In this document: positions 1 through 6,800 of the stretch, piece by piece | Layout: each line of letters starts with the position of its first letter | How positions within the stretch are numbered: the first letter of the stretch is position 1 | Assembly: GCA_964445985.1 (NCBI GenBank) | Contig: CAYUMU010000018.1 | Coordinates: 1-64,000 of the forward strand | Source: CAYUMU01 sp964445985 | GTDB lineage: Bacteria; Planctomycetota; Planctomycetia; Pirellulales; S012-138 | Direction: 5' to 3' | DNA: 64,000 bases | Translations under genes and position numbers: made by a program | Notes under the pieces: model-generated | The model's input: the letters and a program-made list of their open reading frames with translations, nothing else | What the model was told of the DNA's origin: nothing | The model's database searches: none

Positions 1-55
<55 letters not shown>

Positions 56-109
56 TTTATGCTTGCCGCGGAACTTAAGTTTCCTTAAGAACCACGGACA
101 TTGAGCAAA

Positions 110-120
110 TTGAAAGAGCC
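110..120 (-). promoter_or_regulatory. boxA-like antitermination site in the 16S leader
   Basis: The minus strand reads GGCTCTTTCAA about 55 nt before the mature 16S end. It resembles the boxA element (GCTCTTT-A) that loads Nus factors on rRNA leaders. Position and sequence fit, but it is a short motif and was judged by eye. Confidence 0.4.
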
Positions 121-339
121 TGTGCTGTTAATTGCCTTGCCATTTAACCGCCGCGATTTCTCGCCGCGGCAAACAACTTGGCCTGACAGCCTTGCGTCAG
201 CTGAACGGCTCGCAATGCCAAGCCACCATTCAAAGGAACGGCAACCCGCCACGCGAACCACTTCTCGCAGGAAATCAAACTACCAATTTGTCAAAGATCG
301 AATCATGCGACTCTGAGGTCGCCTCCCCGAAGGGAGCTT

Positions 340-370
340 AGTATCTTACCGGTCCAGGCGAAGCAGTCAA
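340..370 (-). promoter_or_regulatory. candidate rRNA promoter
   Basis: On the minus strand there is TTGACT (370-365), a 16-nt spacer, then TAAGAT (348-343); GATACT (345-340) is an alternative -10 with a 19-nt spacer. This would start a leader of roughly 280 nt before 16S. A short hairpin with a TTCG loop (CTCCC/GGGAG, about 323-338) lies just downstream. A second TTGACA-like box near 290-297 has no matching -10. Confidence 0.45.
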
Positions 371-868
371 CCGTTCATGAAAGATTTTTTCGGAATTCAC
401 TTCCGCAAAGTCTTTCCGACCGACTGCCGGCCCAAACTTGCTTCTGAAACCGCTCTTCCCAACCCTTGGCAACGGGCTCGCCGGGCGGTCTCCCGCGAGG
501 CTTGGCTGGCTGCGTTTGCGTGGGCTGCGTGTCACCAGAGGGAAGAATCTTATCACGGATGCTTAACCCTGCAAGGGGCTCCGTGAAGATTTCCTCGCTT
601 TATGCGATCACACCTGTTTTCGCCGCGTTTTCGCGATGACATCCAGCATGCCTGGCCCGATCAGGCAAGCGAGACCAGCGCTCGCAGCGGCTCCCCTCTG
701 GGCATCGCTTCGCGGCGAAGGTCTCCCCTTTATCGGCCGAACCAGGGCGACACGTGAAGTTCGCTGGTACACTTCGTTCGTACCCCCCGGCCATGGCGCG
801 CGAAGGGGAGTTGGAGAGACACCTGGTTGGCGGTTCATTGTCCGCACAATTCACACGGCATCTTTTGG
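371..868. other. intergenic region, nothing recognised
   Basis: About 500 bp between the rRNA promoter and the esterase. Open frames here are short, overlap on both strands and resemble no family I know. No tRNA or clear terminator was seen. Confidence 0.5.
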
Positions 869-1615
869 CTAAACAACCCGCAATCGTTCGCGCTCCAGCG
901 CATGGACGACAAATTCCAAGGCCGGTCCGGCCATGCGGTTGTAGTAATCCCAGCCATGGCCGCCGCCGGTGGTTTCGAAGTCGTATTGGTGGGGAATGCC
1001 CAGGCTGGAAAGCTTCATTTGCAGCCGTTCGGCGCTTTCCAGCCAGCGAGGATCGGCCGGATCGCAACAAAACCAGGTATGCCTGGGCCAGTTGAGCGGA
1101 TGCACGTGCAGCGTGGCCGTATCCTGCCGGGCTCGCTCCGGGTCGCCGCCGTACATGGCGTAAAGCGTTTCATCGCCCTCGGTCAGACGGGTTTGGTAAT
1201 CGATGGCGGGTGAAACGGCCGCCGCCACGGGGAAGACATTGGGGTGCTTGAAGGCAAACCGCAAGGCGCCTTGCCCTCCCATGCTGGTTCCCCACAGGGC
1301 AATCTGGGTGGGCACGGCGCCCCATTTTTCTTTCAGGTAGGGCATGACCCGCCGCAGCAAGTGTTGTTCGGCCGAGCAAGCCGGGTCAAATTCATCGCAA
1401 ATACGGTCGGTCCACCAGCTTCGCTGGGTGATTGGGGCCGCCAGACGAAGGCCGTGTTGTTCGAGCAAGGCGGTGCAGTGGGCGTTGCCTGGCAGCCGGC
1501 CTAGGTGAACGCCGTGCAGGTAAATCACCGTGAAGCCATGCGAATGCGGGCGGCTGGGCTCGAACAGGTCGACCGCGTGGCCAGCGATGCGGTCTTCGTA
1601 CCAACGTGGGGCCAT
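869..1615 (-). CDS. alpha/beta hydrolase, esterase-like
   Basis: A 248-residue protein with the serine-hydrolase layout of the esterase D/PHB-depolymerase-like group. There is an oxyanion HG near residue 34, the nucleophile elbow GTSMGG with Ser111, a likely acid at Asp185 in a DPADPRW segment, and a GGGHGWDYYN segment with His220. No signal peptide is visible, so it is probably cytoplasmic. It most likely cleaves small esters, but the substrate cannot be read from the sequence. It stands alone, convergent with nothing and 84 bp away from the next gene on the same strand. Confidence 0.85.
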   Translation of the reverse strand: MAPRWYEDRIAGHAVDLFEPSRPHSHGFTVIYLHGVHLGRLPGNAHCTALLEQHGLRLAAPITQRSWWTDRICDEFDPACSAEQHLLRRVMPYLKEKWGAVPTQIALWGTSMGGQGALRFAFKHPNVFPVAAAVSPAIDYQTRLTEGDETLYAMYGGDPERARQDTATLHVHPLNWPRHTWFCCDPADPRWLESAERLQMKLSSLGIPHQYDFETTGGGHGWDYYNRMAGPALEFVVHALERERLRVV

Positions 1616-1699
1616 GCTGCTCTCAACAGGGGCCGCGACCGAAGCCTGGCCGGAGCGGATTGATTGCTAAAGTCTGGAATTCAAACGCCCAACGAGCGG

Positions 1700-2263
1700 C
1701 TAACCGCCGACGTCTTCCGCCGAAGGATGATCTTCGCTGACCGGCGTGACGGCGGGTGGTTCCTGGCTTTCGATCGGCAGCACAATCACTGGCCGGCGGC
1801 TGCCGCGGATGACATGCTCGGCCGTGGAGCCGAACAACAGCCGTTCGATGCCGCCGCGATTGGATTGCTTGCCGAGCAGAATGGCGCCGACCTGAAACTC
1901 TTCGCTTTTGCGCAAGATTTCGAGGAAGGGGATGCCTTCGACCACGATGGTTTGCATATCGACCGCGGTTTTCCGCTGGGGATCGCTGAGAAACTTCTGT
2001 TTGTGCTGGGCCAGGGCCGCGTCGGCCTGATGCTTCATGGTGGAGAGCACCCGCTCCCGATCGCCCAAGCCGTGGCTGACCGCGAACTCGGCCAGGTTGG
2101 TATCGAGCACATGCAGCAAGATGACGAGCGGTTCATCGCCGCTGGCCAACTGCACGGCCTGATCCACCATAGCCGCCGAGATGGGCGAGAAATCGACGGG
2201 CACCAGCAAACTGTCGAAATCGATCACGGCAAACAGATCCCTGGAAGGTTTGGATGAGTGCAA
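1700..2263 (-). CDS. universal stress protein (UspA family)
   Basis: A 187-residue protein with one Usp domain. The N-terminus has the typical LVPVDFSPIS beta strand with the conserved Asp. Near residues 131-147 it has the ATP-binding pattern of the family, glycine-rich with a final GST (GKQSNRGG...FGST), and it ends with the usual RPVIVLP strand. The last ~25 residues are a Pro/Glu-rich tail outside the domain. The ATP motif suggests a nucleotide-binding stress protein of the UspFG/MJ0577 type. No partner gene is adjacent. Confidence 0.9.
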   Translation of the reverse strand: MHSSKPSRDLFAVIDFDSLLVPVDFSPISAAMVDQAVQLASGDEPLVILLHVLDTNLAEFAVSHGLGDRERVLSTMKHQADAALAQHKQKFLSDPQRKTAVDMQTIVVEGIPFLEILRKSEEFQVGAILLGKQSNRGGIERLLFGSTAEHVIRGSRRPVIVLPIESQEPPAVTPVSEDHPSAEDVGG

Positions 2264-2363
2264 ACAGGGCTCTACCGATCCCCATTCGTACCCTTATTCT
2301 AACGGCCAATTTTGGCGGGGGCAGCAGTGCTTTGAAGCATTTGGCGGGGAAAGGAGCTTCGCA

Positions 2364-2864
2364 TCAGGGCATATCGGGAAAGGTAACATTGCCGCGACGG
2401 GCGTCGAGATAGTAAATCTGGTAGCTCTCCAGCGCCGCCAGCAGCGCCTTGACCCTTGGCCAGTTATGCTCGAACCGTTCCTCGCCCTCTCGCTCGGCCT
2501 CCTCCAAAACCTCGGGCGAGAAATCGGGTGGCCGATCGATCCGCACCTTGCCAAAGTCGATGACGTAAGGATGGTGCTGCATGATCTCCATCTCCACCAC
2601 AAGTAATTCGTCGTCGTGGTTCACCATTTGGGGAATCCAGAAGCCTTCGATTTCCCGCGTGACGCCGAAGTCGGCCAGGCGTAAGTAGCTATCGCGCTCA
2701 TTGAAGTAAGCTCGGTCGTATTTGAAGACTTTGACTGCAGTTCGATGACTTGACTCCCAAACGTCGCCATCCGTCCCCCCGCCCAAGTAGCGTTTCACGG
2801 TCGCGGACTGCCTGCTAAGATAGTCTTGAACTCGTTCTTCACAGTTTGGCAGCGACAGCGACAT
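2364..2864 (-). CDS. small protein-kinase-like protein
   Basis: A 166-residue protein that resembles a cut-down kinase fold. It has a glycine-rich loop (LGGGTDGDVWE, about residues 27-37), a strand with a possible ATP-binding lysine (TAVKVFKYD), and near the C-terminus YYLDARRGNVTF, which looks like a catalytic loop with Asp and Asn. At this length it lacks a full C-lobe, so activity is uncertain. Its start codon shares a CATG with the start of the divergent gene at 2863. The function is inferred from motifs only. Confidence 0.6.
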   Translation of the reverse strand: MSLSLPNCEERVQDYLSRQSATVKRYLGGGTDGDVWESSHRTAVKVFKYDRAYFNERDSYLRLADFGVTREIEGFWIPQMVNHDDELLVVEMEIMQHHPYVIDFGKVRIDRPPDFSPEVLEEAEREGEERFEHNWPRVKALLAALESYQIYYLDARRGNVTFPDMP

Positions 2865-3129
2865 GGGTACTTACCGCGAAAATGGCTATTCGGCGAGTGT
2901 CGAGGGGTTCCTCGTCGTGGGAACTGCAAGATACCGCCTTGCCAAGACCAACGCAGCTACGCTGCTGTTGATCGACCTCTGCGAGTTGGCGCCGCAAACC
3001 CAGGCGGAGTTGCTGATTATTGTGGATGGCGTCGAGGATTTGCATGCCATCGTTCTGCCCGACGGCGTGGCGTTGGGGCAGTCGCTGGTGCCTTATCTGG
3101 ACTCGGATATTGCCGCGTTGCCGTTTTGA
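2863..3129 (+). CDS. small hypothetical protein
   Basis: An 88-residue protein of unknown function. It has alternating hydrophobic strands (FLVVGTARYRLAK, ELLIIVDGVEDLHAIVLP) that suggest a small beta-rich domain. It has no signal peptide, membrane segment or cysteine cluster. It is transcribed divergently from the kinase-like gene, and the two start codons overlap by two bases, which suggests they belong together. The protein-like composition supports a real gene, but there is no independent proof. Confidence 0.55.
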   Translation: MGTYRENGYSASVEGFLVVGTARYRLAKTNAATLLLIDLCELAPQTQAELLIIVDGVEDLHAIVLPDGVALGQSLVPYLDSDIAALPF

Positions 3130-3188
3130 GCGATCCGCGAAAACTGCCTTCGGATCACGCGGGGAGTGCTATGCCTTGTTCTTTGGCT

Positions 3189-3722
3189 CTACGACTTTGC
3201 TCCGAGAATGCTTTGCAGGTCGTCTTGGGTGAAGCGTCGGCTAACGCCAAAAAAGGGATTCAAAACCACGTCGAGATGGGAATCGAGGGCCGATTGGAAT
3301 ATCTGCCGCGCTGGGTACTCTCGCACCTTACCGAGTTGAGTCACCATGCCTCCCATCACCGGATCGGCGGCCAATCCGTTTACGATTTGGCGGGAAGAAA
3401 AGCAAACGACCCACGGACCCAACCTGACTCGGCCGTCGGGCATGATGTCGTATTCCTTCGTTCCCCTGGCAAACTCCGCGGGAAAAATAGCCGAAAAATC
3501 CATCGGTACATCGGGCGCATCGGGGGCTTCTAGCCCTAGCAGCACGGCGGATGCCAGCTGTTGTCGCATTTCGTCGCTAATGTGCGTGGAGTGGACGGAG
3601 TCAAGCAGGAGTCGTTCGAGGTCATTCGACGGCTCTAAGCCGCGTTGTGGTGAGCGACTAAAGAACCAAACAATCGCGACGATTGCAATGAAAATCAGTG
3701 TGAAGACAAGTGGGCCTGGCAT
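3189..3722 (-). CDS. hypothetical single-pass membrane protein
   Basis: A 177-residue protein when started at the ATG at 3722. It opens with a hydrophobic helix (FTLIFIAIVAIVWFF) preceding a soluble domain of about 150 residues. The frame stays open further upstream to 3959, but that would run through the tRNA-Ala gene and reads as unlikely Cys/Arg-rich sequence, so the internal start is preferred. The soluble part is not a family I recognise. It is probably anchored in the inner membrane. Confidence 0.6.
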   Translation of the reverse strand: MPGPLVFTLIFIAIVAIVWFFSRSPQRGLEPSNDLERLLLDSVHSTHISDEMRQQLASAVLLGLEAPDAPDVPMDFSAIFPAEFARGTKEYDIMPDGRVRLGPWVVCFSSRQIVNGLAADPVMGGMVTQLGKVREYPARQIFQSALDSHLDVVLNPFFGVSRRFTQDDLQSILGAKS

Positions 3723-3901
3723 CCGGTTGCACCATTTGCGGGAACAAGAATTTCCTCCCAATGAGCGCCCCCAACGAGAGAGACCCATTCTAAGGGGAAG
3801 CCCCCCAGCACGCCTTTGACAAATTCCCAGGCAGCGAATAGATTTTAGAGGGTAGGGAGAAGTTGCCCCTCGCGAGAGGGCGGGTTCTCTTTCCTCCGTC
3901 A

Positions 3902-3974
3902 GGGGGCGTAGCTCAGTTGGGAGAGCGCAGCGTTCGCAATGCTGAGGTCGAGGGTTCAACTCCCTTCGCCTCCA
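3902..3974 (+). tRNA. tRNA-Ala (anticodon CGC)
   Basis: A 73-nt cloverleaf. The acceptor GGGGGCG pairs with CGCCTCC (one G-U pair), the D-arm is GCTCAGTTGGGAGAGC, the anticodon stem CAGCG/TGCTG encloses TTCGCAA with anticodon CGC, and the T-arm carries GGTTCAACTC. The discriminator is A and no CCA is encoded. No integrase or direct repeat marks it as an integration site. Confidence 0.95.
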
Positions 3975-4080
3975 CTGACAGCCAACTCAAGGCCACCTGC
4001 CGCGGCGGGTGGCCTTTTGTGTTGCCGGCCGCTGGTTGCCGCGTCAATCTACCCGCTTTAAGGACCGAGCCCAACTTCTC

Positions 4081-5061
4081 ATGGCCGACACGTTCGATCC
4101 TTACCACAAATGGCTCGGCATTCCGCCGCAAGACCAACCGCCCAACCACTATCGGTTGCTGGGGATCAATCGGTTCGAGACCGATCCCGACGTGATCGAC
4201 GCCGCCGCCAATCAGCGGATGGGCTACATTCAAAGCTGTGCCGCAGGGCCGCATATTGCCTTGAGCCAGAAGCTGCTGAACGAGGTGGCCGCGGCGCGGG
4301 TGTGCCTGCTCGACCCGCGGCGGCGGGGTGATTATGACGCCCAACTAAAGAAGCAATTCGCCCCGCCAAAAACCGAGCGAATGGTGGCCGAGAAGACCCG
4401 GCCCCGGATGACGCCGCCCAATGTGAAAACAGGGTCACCGCCGCCGCGTGAAGCGAGCGACGAAGTGGCGTTAGGGCCGCTGGGTGCCGCCACGCCTTCC
4501 ACGAATGCGGGATCGGTGTCTGCCCGAGGGAAGAAGAAGTCGTCGCAAACCACGCTGATGGCCATTGGCCTGGCCGTGGCGGTGGTGGCCGGAATTGGGG
4601 CCTGGCTGGCGTTTTCGGGCGGTGGCGGCAGCAATGTGGCCGGCGATTATCCGGGCGTGGTGATCGACGACATCCAGGCTCAGAATCGCGAGAACTGGAC
4701 GATTATGACTGATGGCAACCCCATCGACGGACAGTATCTGATCGACGATAAGAAAGGTGACGGAGCGCACACGCTCGAGTTTAGCACCGCCCACCTTGAG
4801 AAAGGGTACTATAAAGTACTGCTGGCTTACGTGCCCGGCCAGGATCGCGCGTCGAACGTGAAGGTGCTCATCTTGAGTGCCGACGGCGCCAAATCGGTCT
4901 TGGTGGACCAACGTGTACCGCCTGAGGTGGGCGGCAAATTCCATCTGCTCCATGACGATGTCCGTTTTTCTGGTGACGAACGGCAAAAAGTACAAATCAC
5001 AAATGGGAACGCCGATGGCGTGGTGAGCGTGGACGCCATTCAATTCATTAAGAATCCTTAA
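4081..5061 (+). CDS. membrane protein with planctomycete J-like N-terminus and golvesin-like C-terminal domain
   Basis: A 326-residue protein. Residues 1-95 carry a conserved planctomycete block (DPYHKWLGIPP then NHYRLLGI and an LLDPRRRGDYD end), which resembles a degenerate DnaJ domain and is often found at the N-terminus of planctomycete kinases and envelope proteins. A Pro-rich linker follows, then one transmembrane helix (about 160-180). The last ~105 residues start with VVIDD and end in VVSVDAIQF, like golvesin C-terminal beta-sandwich domains that bind surface or polysaccharide ligands. The start at 4081 is chosen because the J-like block begins there; an upstream start at 4009 would add unrelated residues. 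Confidence 0.75.
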   Translation: MADTFDPYHKWLGIPPQDQPPNHYRLLGINRFETDPDVIDAAANQRMGYIQSCAAGPHIALSQKLLNEVAAARVCLLDPRRRGDYDAQLKKQFAPPKTERMVAEKTRPRMTPPNVKTGSPPPREASDEVALGPLGAATPSTNAGSVSARGKKKSSQTTLMAIGLAVAVVAGIGAWLAFSGGGGSNVAGDYPGVVIDDIQAQNRENWTIMTDGNPIDGQYLIDDKKGDGAHTLEFSTAHLEKGYYKVLLAYVPGQDRASNVKVLILSADGAKSVLVDQRVPPEVGGKFHLLHDDVRFSGDERQKVQITNGNADGVVSVDAIQFIKNP

Positions 5062-5146
5062 GAAATAGCCGTGTTTTGAGCAGCGGCCGCGTGGGGGGAT
5101 ACATCGTTTCGACTTGGGTCGCGATTGAAGCCCCCTGGCACGTGCG

Positions 5147-5196
5147 CTGGATCCCCGCCCCCCGTCTTCACGAGGGCAGGCGTTGCGGGGATGACG
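5147..5196. repeat. palindromic CTGGATTCCCGC-type repeat, copy 1
   Basis: A ~50-bp imperfect palindrome, CTGGATCCCCGC ... GCGGGGATGACG, enclosing a CGTCTTCACGAGGGCAGG core. It shares both the arms and the core with copies near 56660 and 60362, and the arms alone with copies near 31686 and 57705. It lies between two genes. Confidence 0.8.
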
Positions 5197-5253
5197 ATAT
5201 GTTGGGATGCTATTGGATTCTTGATCCTCCCTCTGGCTGCGAGGCTTCCTGCC

Positions 5254-5751
5254 ATGAAACCTTCGGTGTGGCTGCTGTTGGCCGGTTTGTTGGGCGCTGC
5301 CGGCGTGGGACTGGGGGCTTATGGCGCGCATGGGCTGGATACGTTGCTGGCCAAAAAGTATTTGCCGGGCGCCGAGGAAAGCTGGTCCGCCTACCCGCCG
5401 CACGCCGTGGAAGTCGCCGGACAGCCGGATCAACTGGCGGCCACTTTCGAAATTCAAAAGCGGATCGACGTTTTCAACACCGCCGTGCGTTACCAGATGT
5501 GGCACGCGTTGGCGCTCGTCGGCGTGGCGTTGCTGGCGACGCAGGTTCGTTCCGTGGGGCTCAACATTGCCGGTTTTTGCTTTCTGGTCGGCATCGTGCT
5601 GTTTTCCGGCCTGCTGTTCGCCTGGTCGCTGGGAGGGCCGCCGTGGCTGGTGCGCGTGGTGCCGTTGGGGGGCGTGTCGTTCATGATCGGCTGGGTGGCC
5701 TTGGCATTCTCAGGCTTTCGGTTAGCCAAGCCAGCTGTGCCGACGCAATGA
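5254..5751 (+). CDS. DUF423 family membrane protein
   Basis: A 165-residue polytopic membrane protein. It opens with a hydrophobic helix and the family signature GLGAYGAHGLD, then FNTAVRYQMWHALAL, and has three further hydrophobic segments ending in the SLGGPPWLVRVVPLGG region. This is the DUF423 (YgdD-like) family of small inner-membrane proteins, function unknown. The ATG at 5254 starts directly before the first membrane helix; the frame is open upstream through a repeat element, which is not credible coding sequence. Confidence 0.85.
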   Translation: MKPSVWLLLAGLLGAAGVGLGAYGAHGLDTLLAKKYLPGAEESWSAYPPHAVEVAGQPDQLAATFEIQKRIDVFNTAVRYQMWHALALVGVALLATQVRSVGLNIAGFCFLVGIVLFSGLLFAWSLGGPPWLVRVVPLGGVSFMIGWVALAFSGFRLAKPAVPTQ

Positions 5752-5807
5752 CGGCCCCCGCGGTAAAGAACGCTGCATGCCGAGTCATCTGACCACGCTT
5801 TCTGGGA

Positions 5808-6584
5808 ATGATGCCGCTCATGATTTGGTCGTGGTTCAAATCGCGCCGCCGGAAAAAGCTGATGGCGGCGGCCTTTCCCGCGGCCTGGGAAAAAACCATT
5901 CGCCGCAATGTGCGGTATGAAGACCTGCTTTTGCCCGAGCAGCAAGCCCAACTGCGAAAATACGTGCAGGTGTTTGTGGCCGAAAAGAACTGGGAAGGCT
6001 GCGGCGGCCAGGAGATGAACGACGAAGTTCAAGTCACGATCTCGGCCTTGGTGGCCATTCTGGTGGCCGGCATCGATCCGCCGTATTACTTCGACCCCAT
6101 TAAAAGCATCCTGGTTTACCCTTCCACCTATGTGCTGCCCAAGAAGCATAGCGGTGGGCTGTTGGTGGAAGAAAACGTGGAAGTGCTCGGGGAAGCCTGG
6201 GATCACGGCACGGTGATTCTGGCCTGGGATTCGGTGCTGGAAGGCGCCCGGCACGTGCGGACAGGGCACAACGTGGTGTTCCACGAATTCGCCCATTGCC
6301 TGGACGGCGTGGACGGCACGACCGACGGCACGCCCCCCTTGCGCGACCGGCAGCAGCAACGCCAATGGCGCGAAATCACCGACCAGGAATTCCACCGCCT
6401 GCAACGCGACAGCGAGCTCGGCCGCGCCACGCTGCTCGATACCTACGGCGCCACCAACAAAGCCGAATTCTTCGCCGTGGCCACCGAGTGCTTCTTTGAG
6501 CTGGGGCCGGAGATGAAGGAGTATCATCCCAAGCTCTACGATGCGCTGGCCCGGTTTTATATGCAGGACACGGCGGAGAGGTGA
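5808..6584 (+). CDS. mtfA: MtfA-type zinc peptidase
   Basis: A 258-residue protein matching the MtfA (DUF980) family. It has the zinc site HEFAHCLDGVDG at about residues 162-166, followed downstream by a Glu-containing helix (NKAEFFAVATECFFE), and the conserved YPSTYV and W..G.VILAWD segments. In E. coli MtfA is a cytosolic aminopeptidase that interacts with the Mlc repressor of the glucose PTS; here the target is unknown. Alternative ATG starts at 5811 and 5820 change only a few residues. A long gap to the next convergent gene holds repeats. Confidence 0.88.
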   Translation: MMPLMIWSWFKSRRRKKLMAAAFPAAWEKTIRRNVRYEDLLLPEQQAQLRKYVQVFVAEKNWEGCGGQEMNDEVQVTISALVAILVAGIDPPYYFDPIKSILVYPSTYVLPKKHSGGLLVEENVEVLGEAWDHGTVILAWDSVLEGARHVRTGHNVVFHEFAHCLDGVDGTTDGTPPLRDRQQQRQWREITDQEFHRLQRDSELGRATLLDTYGATNKAEFFAVATECFFELGPEMKEYHPKLYDALARFYMQDTAER

Positions 6585-6593
6585 GGAAGAAGT

Positions 6594-6621
6594 GCGGAGT
6601 TGGGAATTCGGAGCGCGGAGT
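6594..6621. repeat. GCGGAGTT/GGAATTCGG simple repeat
   Basis: A short run of a degenerate ~8-bp unit (GTGCGGAGTT, GGGAATTCGGAG, CGCGGAGTT). Related runs occur near 20528, 36464, 37455 (opposite strand) and 41722, always between genes. Confidence 0.7.
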
Positions 6622-6758
6622 TTTTTGGGGGGCGGGTGTCGCGGGCATGCTGCTCGTTCAGCGATTGTTTTGATGACGTAGCCACGGTATTGGACGCGTA
6701 ACTTGGTGATCGCACCGAATGGGCACAGACGGCGGTCGTTGGTGATTTAGCCCGCATG

Positions 6759-6782
6759 GTGGCAGGCAAGAATGCCTGCCAC
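6759..6782. repeat. perfect 10-bp inverted repeat
   Basis: GTGGCAGGCA and TGCCTGCCAC separated by AGAA. It sits between two convergent genes, so it could act as a terminator hairpin or a repeat unit. No T-run follows on either side. Confidence 0.6.
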
Positions 6783-6800
6783 TACAATTACTACGTCCGT

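Noticed and set aside
600..1095. Overlapping open frames (up to 156 residues on the minus strand, 128 on the plus) near the rRNA gene
   Set aside because: They overlap each other and the esterase gene, are Arg/Pro/Cys rich, and resemble no family. Treated as chance frames of GC-rich DNA.
3723..3959. N-terminal extension of the minus-strand gene ending at 3189
   Set aside because: The longer frame would cover the tRNA-Ala gene and has a composition unlike a protein; the start at 3722 is preferred.
3902..3974. tRNA-Ala as a genomic-island attachment site
   Set aside because: No integrase gene, direct repeat of the tRNA end or clear composition shift was found around it.
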